The notes below the pieces were generated by a model. The model was not told where the DNA came from and did not search any database. It worked only from the letters and a program-made list of their open reading frames with translations. The position numbers and the translations under genes were made by a program. This document shows, one piece after another, positions 41,654-50,095 of a stretch of 64,000 nucleotides of DNA. Positions within the stretch are counted from its first letter, which is position 1, and each line of letters starts with the position of its first letter. The stretch lies in contig UQBM01000008.1 in the NCBI GenBank assembly GCA_900539265.1, positions 6,819-70,818 on the forward strand, written 5' to 3'. This DNA comes from an uncultured Mollicutes bacterium. Its GTDB lineage: Bacteria; Bacillota_I; Bacilli_A; ML615J-28; CAG-313.

Positions 41654-42289
41654 TTATTTTTTTATTTTTAACTTAATCATATTCTCTTCTTTTAAATTTT
41701 TTGCCACTGGTTTAAAACTTTTTCGATGAATAGGTAAAACTCCTTTATCATTTATAGCCCTTATATGAGCTTTTGTAGGATAACCTTTATGATTTGCAAA
41801 ACCATAATCTGGATATTTATAATCTAGTATCTTCATATACTCATCCCTAAGTTCTTTAGCAATAATACTAGCACAACCAATCACAAAACTTTTTTCATCA
41901 CCTTTAATAATTGGAATGTTTTCAACATCAAGATAAAGAGGCATTGCATCAGATAACACAATATCAGGTTTGGGATGAAGTCCAGAGATTGCTTTTGTCA
42001 TTGCCAATTTACTGGCTTCATAAATGTTTATCTCATCAATTGTTTTTTCATCAATAAAAACAGTAACAATTGATAGAGCACTTTCTTCAATTTTAGTTCT
42101 CAATAATTTTCTTTTTTTTTCAGATAATTTTTTTGAATCAGTAACTCCTTCTATATAACAGTTTTTAGGCATTATCACTGCAGTAGCAACAACAGGACCT
42201 GCTAAAGGACCCCTACCTACTTCATCTGTTCCAGCAATATACTTTTTTCCCTCTTGATAAAGTTTTAACTCTAATTCATAATTATTCAT
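41654..42289 (-). CDS. rnhB: Ribonuclease HII
   Basis: 211 residues from the ATG at 42289; a GTG three codons earlier is also possible and no clear ribosome binding site separates them. Removes ribonucleotides from DNA. The active site is AGTDEVGRGPLAGPVVATAV (Asp-Glu near residue 21), with a third Asp in PDIVLSDAMPLYLD and the fourth in ELRDEYM. YPDYGFANHKGYPTKAHIRA is also typical. It overlaps rbgA by 8 bases. Confidence 0.94.
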   Translation of the reverse strand: MNNYELELKLYQEGKKYIAGTDEVGRGPLAGPVVATAVIMPKNCYIEGVTDSKKLSEKKRKLLRTKIEESALSIVTVFIDEKTIDEINIYEASKLAMTKAISGLHPKPDIVLSDAMPLYLDVENIPIIKGDEKSFVIGCASIIAKELRDEYMKILDYKYPDYGFANHKGYPTKAHIRAINDKGVLPIHRKSFKPVAKNLKEENMIKLKIKK

Positions 42290-43133
42290 TATCAACACAT
42301 CGATCCAAAGTTATTCTACCAAAATATCCCATTCGATATTCTTGTAATATAAAAATGGATGTTCTTTCTAAATCTTCTTCCTTATTATTTAATAAATAAT
42401 TTTGTTTATGTGCTATTTTTACTATTATATCAATCGTTTCATTATCATCTGAACTAATATTATATCTTTCTAAAATTGCCCTTGAATAATATTTTTTTAA
42501 AAAATCAATTAGATAACTTGCAACATCAAAAACTGGTAAAATTGTATCATTTATTGAACCTATAATTGATAAATTAAGCCCTATTATTTGATTATCAAAT
42601 TTTGGCCATAAAACACCAGGTGTATCTAATAACTCTAAATTTTGATTAATTTTTATCCATTGTTGTACTTTTGTAATCCCTGGGCGATCCCCTACCGCAG
42701 TAACTCTTTTCTTAACTAAAGAATTGATCAACGTTGACTTTCCAACATTAGGAATTCCTACAATCATTGTTTTGATAGGTCTTGGTTTTATCCCTCTAAT
42801 TAAATCTTTTTCTCTTTTTTCCTTCATCAAATCTTGCGTTTCTTTGATAATTATTTTATCATTTTTTGAATCTCTTGCATCTAAAGCAATGGCTTTAATA
42901 TTTTGTTTTTGAAAATAAGCTAACCATTTATTTGTTTCTTTTACATCAGCCTTATCCTTTTTAGTTAATACATACAAGCACTTTTTATTTTTTAACACGT
43001 CATTTAATAAAGGATTAAAAGATGAATGGGGACACCTTGCATCTAATAAAATAATTACAAAATCGACAATTTTAATCTTATCACCAATTTCTCTAATGGC
43101 TTTCGCCATATGACCAGGATACCACTGAATCAT
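42282..43133 (-). CDS. rbgA: Ribosome biogenesis GTPase RbgA (YlqF)
   Basis: Circularly permuted GTPase, 283 residues. The motifs appear in the order G4 (VLTKKDKAD near 57), G5 (ALDAR), G1 (MIVGIPNVGKSTLINSL near 123), G3 (LLDTPGVLWPKF near 172). The N-terminus IQWYPGHMAKAIREI is the family hallmark. RbgA acts late in 50S assembly. The order rbgA-rnhB is conserved in Firmicutes. It overlaps lepB by 4 bases. Confidence 0.96.
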   Translation of the reverse strand: MIQWYPGHMAKAIREIGDKIKIVDFVIILLDARCPHSSFNPLLNDVLKNKKCLYVLTKKDKADVKETNKWLAYFQKQNIKAIALDARDSKNDKIIIKETQDLMKEKREKDLIRGIKPRPIKTMIVGIPNVGKSTLINSLVKKRVTAVGDRPGITKVQQWIKINQNLELLDTPGVLWPKFDNQIIGLNLSIIGSINDTILPVFDVASYLIDFLKKYYSRAILERYNISSDDNETIDIIVKIAHKQNYLLNNKEEDLERTSIFILQEYRMGYFGRITLDRCVDNE

Positions 43134-44035
43134 TTGATTTTACCTCTTGGTATAATAAAGTTCATATGATAAGTAGCTACTCCAATAATATTTTTCTCAG
43201 GAATTAAACCAATTGATCGACTATCTTTACTAATAGGCCTATTATCACCCATTACAAAATAATATCCTTCTGGTATTATTTCAGTTACCTGTTCATTACC
43301 ATTTTCATCAATATAACGAAAAAGACCATCAAAATTATTGGTTGCTGCAGTACCAAAATAATCTTTTGGAAAATATGGTTCATTATATTCTTCATCATTA
43401 ATATATAATTTATTATTGATCCATTTGACCCTATCCCCTGGTAATCCAATAATTCGTTTAATATAATGACTAGTTTCATCAATATGAAAATTATCATCTT
43501 TATTGACTTCCAAAATGACTACACTTCCTCTTTTTATTTCCGTATTATAAGAAACGAAAACATGTTCACCATTAGAAATATTTGGTATCATTGAATCTCC
43601 ACTAACTGGTGTAATAATAAATAAATAAGAAAAACAAAAAAACGTAATTACTACACAAATGGGTAAAATGGAAAACCAATCAAGTAAGACAAAAATACTT
43701 CTTTTTACTTTAAAAGGAATTTTAATAAAAAAATGATGAAAATAATTTCTAGAAATAAGTGATAAAAATAAACTAATAACACCAATTAGACCAATAATAC
43801 TTGAAATAATCATTATAATTTTAAGTGGTATCAAAGTATCAATTAAACTAATTTCTCCTTTAAATTTACTAGCATCAGAAAATGCTAACATAACAAAAAA
43901 AGCAATTGAACAAATTACCAGTATCAATGTTCTTGTAATTATTTTTTTCTTAATAGCTATTCTTTCTGTTACTGGATTATTATTCTTATAATACTTAATT
44001 AAATATTTATCTTGATTCAATTTTATCCCCCCCAT
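43130..44035 (-). CDS. lepB: Signal peptidase I with additional N-terminal membrane helices
   Basis: Removes signal peptides on the outer face of the membrane. 301 residues, longer than the usual 180-200. Catalytic serine in PVSGDSMIPNISNGEHVFV (near 145), lysine in HYIKRIIGLPGDRVKW (near 188), and the late box YYFVMGDNRPISKDSRSIG. Before these are about four hydrophobic segments (near 33-50, 70-90, 112-140), one or two more than standard SipS-type enzymes. The ATG is followed by six Gs; a TTG at 44020 with GGGGGGAT 4 bases before it is an alternative start. Confidence 0.9.
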   Translation of the reverse strand: MGGIKLNQDKYLIKYYKNNNPVTERIAIKKKIITRTLILVICSIAFFVMLAFSDASKFKGEISLIDTLIPLKIIMIISSIIGLIGVISLFLSLISRNYFHHFFIKIPFKVKRSIFVLLDWFSILPICVVITFFCFSYLFIITPVSGDSMIPNISNGEHVFVSYNTEIKRGSVVILEVNKDDNFHIDETSHYIKRIIGLPGDRVKWINNKLYINDEEYNEPYFPKDYFGTAATNNFDGLFRYIDENGNEQVTEIIPEGYYFVMGDNRPISKDSRSIGLIPEKNIIGVATYHMNFIIPRGKIK

Positions 44036-44037
44036 AA

Positions 44038-46131
44038 TTAATCATCTTGTTCTAAAAGATCACGAAGTTGAAATTCATCGATTAAAACTTCTCGTTGTTT
44101 TCCTTTAACACCAGGACTTAAAACACCCATTTCTTCTAAAGCTAAGAAAATATCATTAACACGATTAAATCCCATATTAAAAATCTGTGTAAGCTGATTG
44201 ATTGAGGCATTTTTATTTCTAACAACATAAAAAGCTATTTCTTCGAATCTCTCATCATTTCTTCCCATCGCTCTAGTTGATGTTGCACTTGATGTTTGCC
44301 TAGAAATAGTTGACTGATGAATTTCTTCTTTAGTTACTAAATATTCACACGTATTATTATCTTTCAAAAAGCGTGTAACTTTTTTGATATCTATATTAGG
44401 TACAAAAGCACCTTGTAAACGTTGTTCAGATCTTCCTGCATATCTAATTAACATATCACCTTTACCTTCAAGTTTTTCTGCACCTCCATAACCCAAAATT
44501 ACTTTGGCATCCTCAAAAGATGAAACCCTAAAAGCAATTCGTGTATCAAAATTGGCCTTAATAGTACCTTTGATAACATCTTTAGATGGACGCTGAGTTG
44601 CAAGAATAATATTAATTCCAGCCGCCCGTGCTTTGGCTGCAAGTTTTTGCATATATAACTCTATCTCGCTATTGGCATCTGAAAACCAATCACTAAACTC
44701 ATCCATCATCACAATAATATGAGGCATGGTAGATTCTTTATTTTCTTTCCTTATATTATTATAGTCAACAATATTATGCTCATCATAAAGTTCAAATTCT
44801 TTATATCTTCTTTCCATTTCATCATAAACCCAACCAAGTGCACTTTGAAAATCCTCTTGATCAACAATTACAGGCATTGCGAGATGAGGAATTCCTTCAT
44901 AAATACCAAGTTCAATTCTTTTAGGATCAATCAAAACAAGTCGAAGTTCATTAGGAGTAAAGCGATAGATTAAACTAAGTAAGAAAGTATTTAAACATAC
45001 ACTCTTACCTGATTTAGTTGTTCCTGCAATTAATCCATGAGGCATTTCCACTAAATCAATATAATGATAAATTCCATAATTATCTTGGCCAACAGCAACT
45101 GGAACCTCGTAATCTAAATTTTTGAATTCTTTACTAGCTATCATATCACCTAAATAAACGGTTCTACGATTTTCATATTTCTTTGGTACTTCTATTCCTG
45201 CAAATGGTTTTCCCGGAATTGGAGTTTGAATACGAATACTTTCACATTGTAAATACATTAAAAGATTAGATTCAACCTTTCTAACATCTTTTACATTGGC
45301 ACCTTTTTCAATTGTTATCAAAAATTGAGTTACAGTTGGACCAAAAATAAATCTTTCAACCCTCGCTCTAATACCTGCTTCTCTAAAAGTATTATTTATA
45401 ATTTCTTTTTGATTTTCAGCTTCTTCAATATTATCAGCATTTTTAGCATCAGATTTAGTTAATAAATCTATACTAGGAGCATTATATTTAGTTTTTCGTC
45501 TACTAGTAACTACTGGTTTCGAATTAACTATTTCACTCGTTGTTTTTTTATCATTTGTAAAATTATTTAAAGATTTCTTTTCTTCTTCATTATGCAATTG
45601 AGATTTATTAATATTTTTATAAGACCATTCTTCTTCAATTACATTATCATAAACATTATTATCATAATGAATTTCTTCAGTTACTTCATTGTTATCATCA
45701 AAGTTTTCTTGATAAATTTGATCCACTTGTAATGCGATATCATCAAAATTATCATCCATTCCATTATAACTTTCTTTAGCACTAAAATCATTCTCAAAAA
45801 TAACTCCTTCATCATAATAACCAATCGTTTTATCTTCTCTAGGTGGCTCGACAAACTCAGCAATTTGTTTTACTTTTAATGCTTGTTTTTCTTCAGGTTT
45901 TTTTGGCCTTAAATTATCGTATCTTTTAGGATCTTCATGATATCCAACCGATTCTGCATAACTAATCGTTTTTTTATTAATAGTTTCAAATGAGGAATCA
46001 GTTTCTTTTTGATTTTTAGTAATAGTTTTTCTTTCAATTTCATTGTCATCATACATTTTTCCATCTCTTATTACTCGGTAGATGTAAAATTCTCTTCGAT
46101 TATCTAGATTATTTTTTTTGTTTTTAAGCAT
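44038..46131 (-). CDS. ftsK: FtsK/SpoIIIE-family DNA translocase without membrane domain (SftA-like)
   Basis: 697 residues. Residues 1-230 are acidic and polar with no transmembrane helix. The motor follows: alpha domain near 240-330 (FIFGPTVTQFLITIEKGANV), Walker A IAGTTKSGKSVCLNTFL near 366, Walker B HIIVMMDEFSDWF near 475 and ATQRPSKDVIKGTIKANFDT. The last 65 residues are the gamma winged helix (NQLTQIFNMGFNRVNDIFLA) that reads DNA polarity sequences. Absence of the N-terminal helices matches SftA of B. subtilis. It starts inside the last codons of a membrane protein gene (8-base overlap). Confidence 0.88.
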   Translation of the reverse strand: MLKNKKNNLDNRREFYIYRVIRDGKMYDDNEIERKTITKNQKETDSSFETINKKTISYAESVGYHEDPKRYDNLRPKKPEEKQALKVKQIAEFVEPPREDKTIGYYDEGVIFENDFSAKESYNGMDDNFDDIALQVDQIYQENFDDNNEVTEEIHYDNNVYDNVIEEEWSYKNINKSQLHNEEEKKSLNNFTNDKKTTSEIVNSKPVVTSRRKTKYNAPSIDLLTKSDAKNADNIEEAENQKEIINNTFREAGIRARVERFIFGPTVTQFLITIEKGANVKDVRKVESNLLMYLQCESIRIQTPIPGKPFAGIEVPKKYENRRTVYLGDMIASKEFKNLDYEVPVAVGQDNYGIYHYIDLVEMPHGLIAGTTKSGKSVCLNTFLLSLIYRFTPNELRLVLIDPKRIELGIYEGIPHLAMPVIVDQEDFQSALGWVYDEMERRYKEFELYDEHNIVDYNNIRKENKESTMPHIIVMMDEFSDWFSDANSEIELYMQKLAAKARAAGINIILATQRPSKDVIKGTIKANFDTRIAFRVSSFEDAKVILGYGGAEKLEGKGDMLIRYAGRSEQRLQGAFVPNIDIKKVTRFLKDNNTCEYLVTKEEIHQSTISRQTSSATSTRAMGRNDERFEEIAFYVVRNKNASINQLTQIFNMGFNRVNDIFLALEEMGVLSPGVKGKQREVLIDEFQLRDLLEQDD

Positions 46132-46948
46132 CTAATTCCTCCCTTTCTAGTTCTTTTAATGACGTTTCAATCTCTAATTGTTTAAGTCGTTTTTCTTTAT
46201 TAAAAATACTTTTACTATATGTTTTATTCGTTTCATCAGCTACAATATCAATAATTAATAAAGATATTTTTCGTGATGCAAAATTAATTGTTGAACCAAC
46301 AAATAATTTTTTCACCCAATAAATAGGATTGGCATACTTTAATCCTCCCATTATAATACTGCTAACTTTACCAACATTGGCTTTTTTTAATGCTTTAGCA
46401 ACTTTGGTTTCTTCAATTTTTTTCTTAGTATCTAATATCTTAAAAATTTGTGCTATACTTATTTTTTTAAATGGTGCAAGTAATGGTTTATCGAAAATAT
46501 CACCTATCCGATTGGATAAATAATGCATAAATAATATTAATTCCTCAATTGTTAATTCATATATTGGATATTTAGATTCAGGATAATATTCACTAGAAAT
46601 TTTATTAACAATCTCAATTATCTTTTTACCTAAAATATCAAATCTACTAGTTACCGAAAGTCCTTCACTTTCTTCAACATAATTATTTTTTATTTGTTCA
46701 ACAATATTACCAATTTTTTCATCATCTATATCTTTTTTGATATTTTCTATTTCTTTTTCTTTCTTACTAATTGAATTCATTAACAAAATACCATATATAG
46801 TTGAACAAATTACAAAACCTATCACCATACCTGCAATCAAAGTCCAAAAGGTACTCCAAGTAATTGCTTCTTTTAAAGATGAAAAGATTTTTGTAAAAAA
46901 ATCATCAATTGATTGAATTACATTGAAATTAAGTATTAAATAAGCCAT
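46124..46948 (-). CDS. Unknown membrane protein encoded upstream of the FtsK-type translocase
   Basis: 274 residues. One strong helix near 35-57 (FWTLIAGMVIGFVICSTIYG) is followed by a charged coiled-coil-like stretch (SKKEKEIENIKKDIDDEKIG), a helical domain (about 95-215) and a Lys/Glu-rich tail. Residues 115-210 faintly resemble the DUF697/YcjF-type region next to some membrane GTPases, but no GTPase motif is present. It overlaps the translocase gene by 8 bases. A role as a membrane anchor or regulator of that pump is inference from context. Confidence 0.6.
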   Translation of the reverse strand: MAYLILNFNVIQSIDDFFTKIFSSLKEAITWSTFWTLIAGMVIGFVICSTIYGILLMNSISKKEKEIENIKKDIDDEKIGNIVEQIKNNYVEESEGLSVTSRFDILGKKIIEIVNKISSEYYPESKYPIYELTIEELILFMHYLSNRIGDIFDKPLLAPFKKISIAQIFKILDTKKKIEETKVAKALKKANVGKVSSIIMGGLKYANPIYWVKKLFVGSTINFASRKISLLIIDIVADETNKTYSKSIFNKEKRLKQLEIETSLKELEREELDA

Positions 46949-46995
46949 TTTTCACCAACTCTCAAAATTAAACACTTCTATCTTTATTATTGCTT

Positions 46996-47024
46996 ATTTT
47001 ATCACAAATTCATTTTTTTTGCAA
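46996..47024 (-). promoter_or_regulatory. Promoter of the five-gene ftsK-lepB-rbgA-rnhB operon
   Basis: TTGCAA at 47019-47024 and TAAAAT at 46996-47001, 17-bp spacer, minus strand. The five genes downstream all overlap or nearly touch. Confidence 0.7.
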
Positions 47025-47087
47025 GGAATTTTTAACTTCATTTTTTTAAAACAATCTTAAACTTTTTTAGTAATTTAATTCATTAAT

Positions 47088-47116
47088 TAGACAAAGACTA
47101 AAGCATATGTTATAAT
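47088..47116 (+). promoter_or_regulatory. Promoter of the Cof-type HAD gene
   Basis: TAGACA at 47088-47093 and TATAAT at 47111-47116, 17-bp spacer, with an extended TG-T-TATAAT -10. Divergent from the ftsK operon promoter. Confidence 0.85.
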
Positions 47117-47133
47117 AGAATAGAGGTGAAAAT

Positions 47134-47952
47134 ATGAAACCATATTTTATTGTACTTGATTTAGATGGAACTTTAATGTTAGATTTTGCAACTTATGATG
47201 ATGAAACATTTGATTATTTACGTCATTTAAATCAATTAGGTCATATTATTATGCTTGCAACAGGAAGACCAAAAAGGTCTAGTTATTTTGTTTATAAAGC
47301 TTTGAATCTATATACGCCCTTAATAAATTATAATGGTGCCTTTATTTCTAACCCTACCGATTCTAATTATCCCGTAACTGATTTGCGAATATCTAAAGAT
47401 GCTCTTTTAGATATTATTCATTACATAAGACCTTATTTAATTAATGTTTTTTGTGAAATTATTGATGATATATACGTTCAAGATTACAATGAAGAAATTA
47501 AACCTTTTTTACATATTGATGGCGGTGTGCTTCATAGTGGCGAAATTAAAGATATTTTGCCCGACAACCCTAATGGTGCTCTTTTTTTTCTAAAAAAAGA
47601 AGCAATAATCGACTTTATAGACTATATCAAAAAAAATTATAATGGAAAACTTTTAGCAAGGTATTGGGAAGTTGATAAAAACTATATCGTTGAAATCTAT
47701 AATCCACTTGTCAATAAAAGTGTTGGATTTAAAAACGCATATAAGTATTATAATATTCCCAAAGAAAGAACAATTGCAATTGGTGATGGACACAACGATA
47801 TTGAACTATTAAAAGAGGCATCTATTAGTGTTGCAATGAAAAATGCCAATCCCGAACTTTTACAATATGCTAAATATGTTACAGATAGTTATGACAAACA
47901 AGGAGTCTTAAAATTTTTAAAAAACTTTTTTAATGAAAAAACTGCAAAATAA
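47134..47952 (+). CDS. Cof-type HAD-superfamily hydrolase
   Basis: 272 residues, HAD subfamily IIB. Motif I is VLDLDGTLM (nucleophile Asp near residue 8), motif II ATGRPKRSS near 47, motif III the lysine in KSVGFKNAY near 197, and motif IV IAIGDGHNDIELLKEA near 216. The central C2 cap domain decides substrate, usually a sugar phosphate or FMN; this cannot be read off. AGAGGTG ribosome binding site 6 bases upstream. Single-gene unit convergent with the glycerate kinase gene. Confidence 0.9.
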   Translation: MKPYFIVLDLDGTLMLDFATYDDETFDYLRHLNQLGHIIMLATGRPKRSSYFVYKALNLYTPLINYNGAFISNPTDSNYPVTDLRISKDALLDIIHYIRPYLINVFCEIIDDIYVQDYNEEIKPFLHIDGGVLHSGEIKDILPDNPNGALFFLKKEAIIDFIDYIKKNYNGKLLARYWEVDKNYIVEIYNPLVNKSVGFKNAYKYYNIPKERTIAIGDGHNDIELLKEASISVAMKNANPELLQYAKYVTDSYDKQGVLKFLKNFFNEKTAK

Positions 47953-47993
47953 AACTTATTTTTAACTAAATGCGTTTTAAATTGCAGTTTTTT
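47936..47993. terminator. Bidirectional terminator between the HAD and glycerate kinase genes
   Basis: AAAAAACTGCAA (47936-47947) pairs with TTGCAGTTTTTT (47982-47993); AAAAC/GTTTT extends the stem inside. It overlaps the 3' end of both convergent genes. Confidence 0.75.
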
Positions 47994-49081
47994 TATAATT
48001 TAATGAGTGGTAATAATTTTTTCAAAGAAGAAATTGGATTATTTAAAGACTCTTCAATGGTTGCAACAGTTGGTACGATTGAATAAACATCCTTCATAGC
48101 TTGAATCAATTTATTTTGACCACAAATAATAATTAATCTTTGTGGATGATACTTTTTAATTCCACTAATAACCTTACCATCTAAACTTTGACTATCTAAA
48201 CACCCTTCTCCAGTAAATATAACATCATATTCTTTAACTAGTTGTTTAAAATTAATCATCTTCAAAATACTATCAATACCTGATTTTATTTCGCTATTAA
48301 AAAAATATCGCATAATAAAACCAATTCCTCCTGCTGCTCCAGCTCCTTCAAAATCAACTAGATTTTCTTGATAATGATTTTTTAATAATTTAAAAATATG
48401 ACTTAAATTTTGTTCCATTAAAAAAAGTTGATTATCAGATGCTCCTTTTTGCTTAGCAAAAGTAGCAATTGAGCCCTTAGTTCCTAAAAGTGGATTTGTC
48501 ACATCATTTAAAGTAATGAAATCAATTCCTTTAATCAATTGTTCAAAAGATTTAGTCCTAATTTTCTTAACTTTCATTAATTTTGCATTGCACATTTTCT
48601 TAATCAAAAAGCCATCTTTATCTATAAATTCAACCCCTAAGGCCTCAAGCATACCACAACCCAAATCACTAGTAGCAGAACCACCAATTCCAATAATTAT
48701 TTTTTTTACTTGATATTTTAAAATAATTTCTTTCATTAAATGACCAAAACCAAAACTTGATGCATATAAAGCATTCAATTCATCTTTATCCAATTTTGCC
48801 AAACCAATAGCTTGAGCTAATTCTAGATAAGCTATTTTGTTTTTTTGATCAATAATATATGAAGCTTCAGTATTATTAAAATTAGCATCCTCTACGCTCA
48901 TGTGTTCTTTTTCAAGTTGTAATGAATAATTAATAGCATCTAAAAAACCTTCACCACCATCAGAGATAGGAAGATATACGGCTTTTAAATTATGATTTCG
49001 ATAATAATCACAAATAGTCATACCCACCTCTTTTGATGACATTGAACCTTTAAAAGAATCACTTACAACTAATATCTTCAT
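47993..49081 (-). CDS. glxK: Glycerate 2-kinase, GarK/GlxK family
   Basis: 362 residues. It phosphorylates D-glycerate. Family stretches: VVSDSFKGSMSSKEVGMTIC at the N-terminus, LPISDGGEGFLDAI near 40, IIIGIGGSATSDLGCGMLEA near 128, and VDFEGAGAAGGIGFIMRYFF near 260, with FTGEGCLDSQSLDGKVISGI near 295. Product 2-phosphoglycerate would feed lower glycolysis. It lies 15 bases after ribU, an association with no obvious metabolic logic. Confidence 0.93.
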   Translation of the reverse strand: MKILVVSDSFKGSMSSKEVGMTICDYYRNHNLKAVYLPISDGGEGFLDAINYSLQLEKEHMSVEDANFNNTEASYIIDQKNKIAYLELAQAIGLAKLDKDELNALYASSFGFGHLMKEIILKYQVKKIIIGIGGSATSDLGCGMLEALGVEFIDKDGFLIKKMCNAKLMKVKKIRTKSFEQLIKGIDFITLNDVTNPLLGTKGSIATFAKQKGASDNQLFLMEQNLSHIFKLLKNHYQENLVDFEGAGAAGGIGFIMRYFFNSEIKSGIDSILKMINFKQLVKEYDVIFTGEGCLDSQSLDGKVISGIKKYHPQRLIIICGQNKLIQAMKDVYSIVPTVATIEESLNNPISSLKKLLPLIKL

Positions 49082-49096
49082 TTAATTCTCCTTCTA

Positions 49097-49708
49097 CTAA
49101 CGAATGAAATCTTTTTTAAACAAAGTAGATATTCGTTTATAAACTAAAAAGGTTACAATAGATACTATTAAGGATAACATTAAATTAAAAGGCAGAATTG
49201 ATCCAAAAATATAAAACAGCATAAAATTTGCTTCTGTTATCTTTGGAAAAATACTTCTACACATTTCAACAACTGCTGAAAAACCAAATGCCTTTGAATA
49301 AAATGGGATTAAGATGATAGCATTTACAATCATTGCAACCACTACCCATGCAATACTTCCAAATACTAATCCTAAAATACCTCCTTTTTTAGTTTTACAA
49401 TGTTTATATATTAATGATGATGTTAGAACAGTTGCAAGTCCAATTAACAAATCACCAAATTCTCCAACATATGCTGTACTTGAAAATGGTAATTTGATTA
49501 TGGTTCTAATTACAACTATTATAGCTCCTCCAATTGGTCCCATAGCAAACCCTCCTAAAATAGCAGGAAGATTAGAAAATTGTACATCTAAAAATGACGG
49601 AAATAAAAATGGTAATGGAAATTTAGGAAAAAAATATAAAATAGTGGAAAGAGCTGAAAAAATTGCAATCTTTGTCATATAATCTAAAATTTTTTTTGTT
49701 TTTTTCAT
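49097..49708 (-). CDS. ribU: Riboflavin ECF transporter S component RibU
   Basis: 203 residues, about six helices. The ATG at 49708 is chosen because GGAGG lies 6 bases upstream; a longer frame starts inside that site. RibU features: FPKFPLPFLFPSFLDVQFSN followed by LPAILGGFAMGPIGGAIIVV, and the lysine in RTIIKLPFSSTAYVGEFGDL. It needs the shared energy-coupling module EcfA/EcfT, not in this window. The FMN riboswitch upstream confirms the substrate group. Confidence 0.95.
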   Translation of the reverse strand: MKKTKKILDYMTKIAIFSALSTILYFFPKFPLPFLFPSFLDVQFSNLPAILGGFAMGPIGGAIIVVIRTIIKLPFSSTAYVGEFGDLLIGLATVLTSSLIYKHCKTKKGGILGLVFGSIAWVVVAMIVNAIILIPFYSKAFGFSAVVEMCRSIFPKITEANFMLFYIFGSILPFNLMLSLIVSIVTFLVYKRISTLFKKDFIR

Positions 49709-49720
49709 TTTTGCCTCCAT

Positions 49721-49753
49721 AAAAAAAGTTGCCTAATCTTCAAAAGGCAACTT
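49721..49753 (-). terminator. Expression-platform terminator of the FMN riboswitch
   Basis: 9-bp stem AAGTTGCCT / AGGCAACTT with a 10-nt loop and a T-run on the minus strand, placed between the riboswitch and the ribU ribosome binding site. FMN binding should favour it and stop transcription before ribU. Confidence 0.88.
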
Positions 49754-49775
49754 AAAAAAGCATAATAAATATTAT

Positions 49776-49886
49776 GTCTTCTTTCATCTAGACTTTACTA
49801 TCGGTTTTGGAATTACACCAAATCATGTCATATAAATGACTCGCGGACTTTACCGCCGGTCGGGAATTACACCCTGCCCTGAAGAT
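49776..49886 (-). promoter_or_regulatory. FMN riboswitch (RFN element)
   Basis: Minus strand carries the conserved RFN blocks in order: TCTTCAGGGCAGGGTG, AATTCCCGACCGGCGGTAAA, GTCCGCGAG, GGTGTAATTCCAAAACCGA, AGTAAAGTCTAGATGAAAGA ending in GAAGA that closes stem P1. The match to the family consensus is unmistakable. It controls ribU by transcription attenuation. Confidence 0.97.
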
Positions 49887-49893
49887 TAATAAT

Positions 49894-49903
49894 ATTTTAT
49901 AAC
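49894..49903 (-). promoter_or_regulatory. Extended -10 promoter of ribU
   Basis: Minus-strand TGTTATAAA (-10 at 49896-49901) would start transcription near 49889, just before riboswitch P1. No convincing -35. Confidence 0.5.
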
Positions 49904-49937
49904 AAGTATCATCTTTTAACAACTATTTTGCTTATAA

Positions 49938-50063
49938 TTATCTTTTACGAGTATTGGTAATTTCTTTAGCTATTTCTGTTTTTATATTTTCTTCTAATTC
50001 ACTTTCAGTTACAAAATTTTTAGGTAGATTTCGTAAGCCATCATTAATTTTTTTCTTTTTCAT
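49938..50063 (-). CDS. Uncharacterised 41-residue protein downstream of recX
   Basis: Read from the minus strand: MKKKKINDGLRNLPKNFVTE, then SELEENIKTEIAKEITNTRK, ending R. Highly charged, probably helical in the second half, with no membrane segment. Weak GGTGAT ribosome binding site 4 bases before the ATG. It starts 32 bases after the recX stop and ends just before the ribU promoter. No family recognised; it may be a real small gene or a chance frame. Confidence 0.4.
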   Translation of the reverse strand: MKKKKINDGLRNLPKNFVTESELEENIKTEIAKEITNTRKR

Positions 50064-50095
50064 TTAATCACCACTAAATTATATGAACAAAACCA

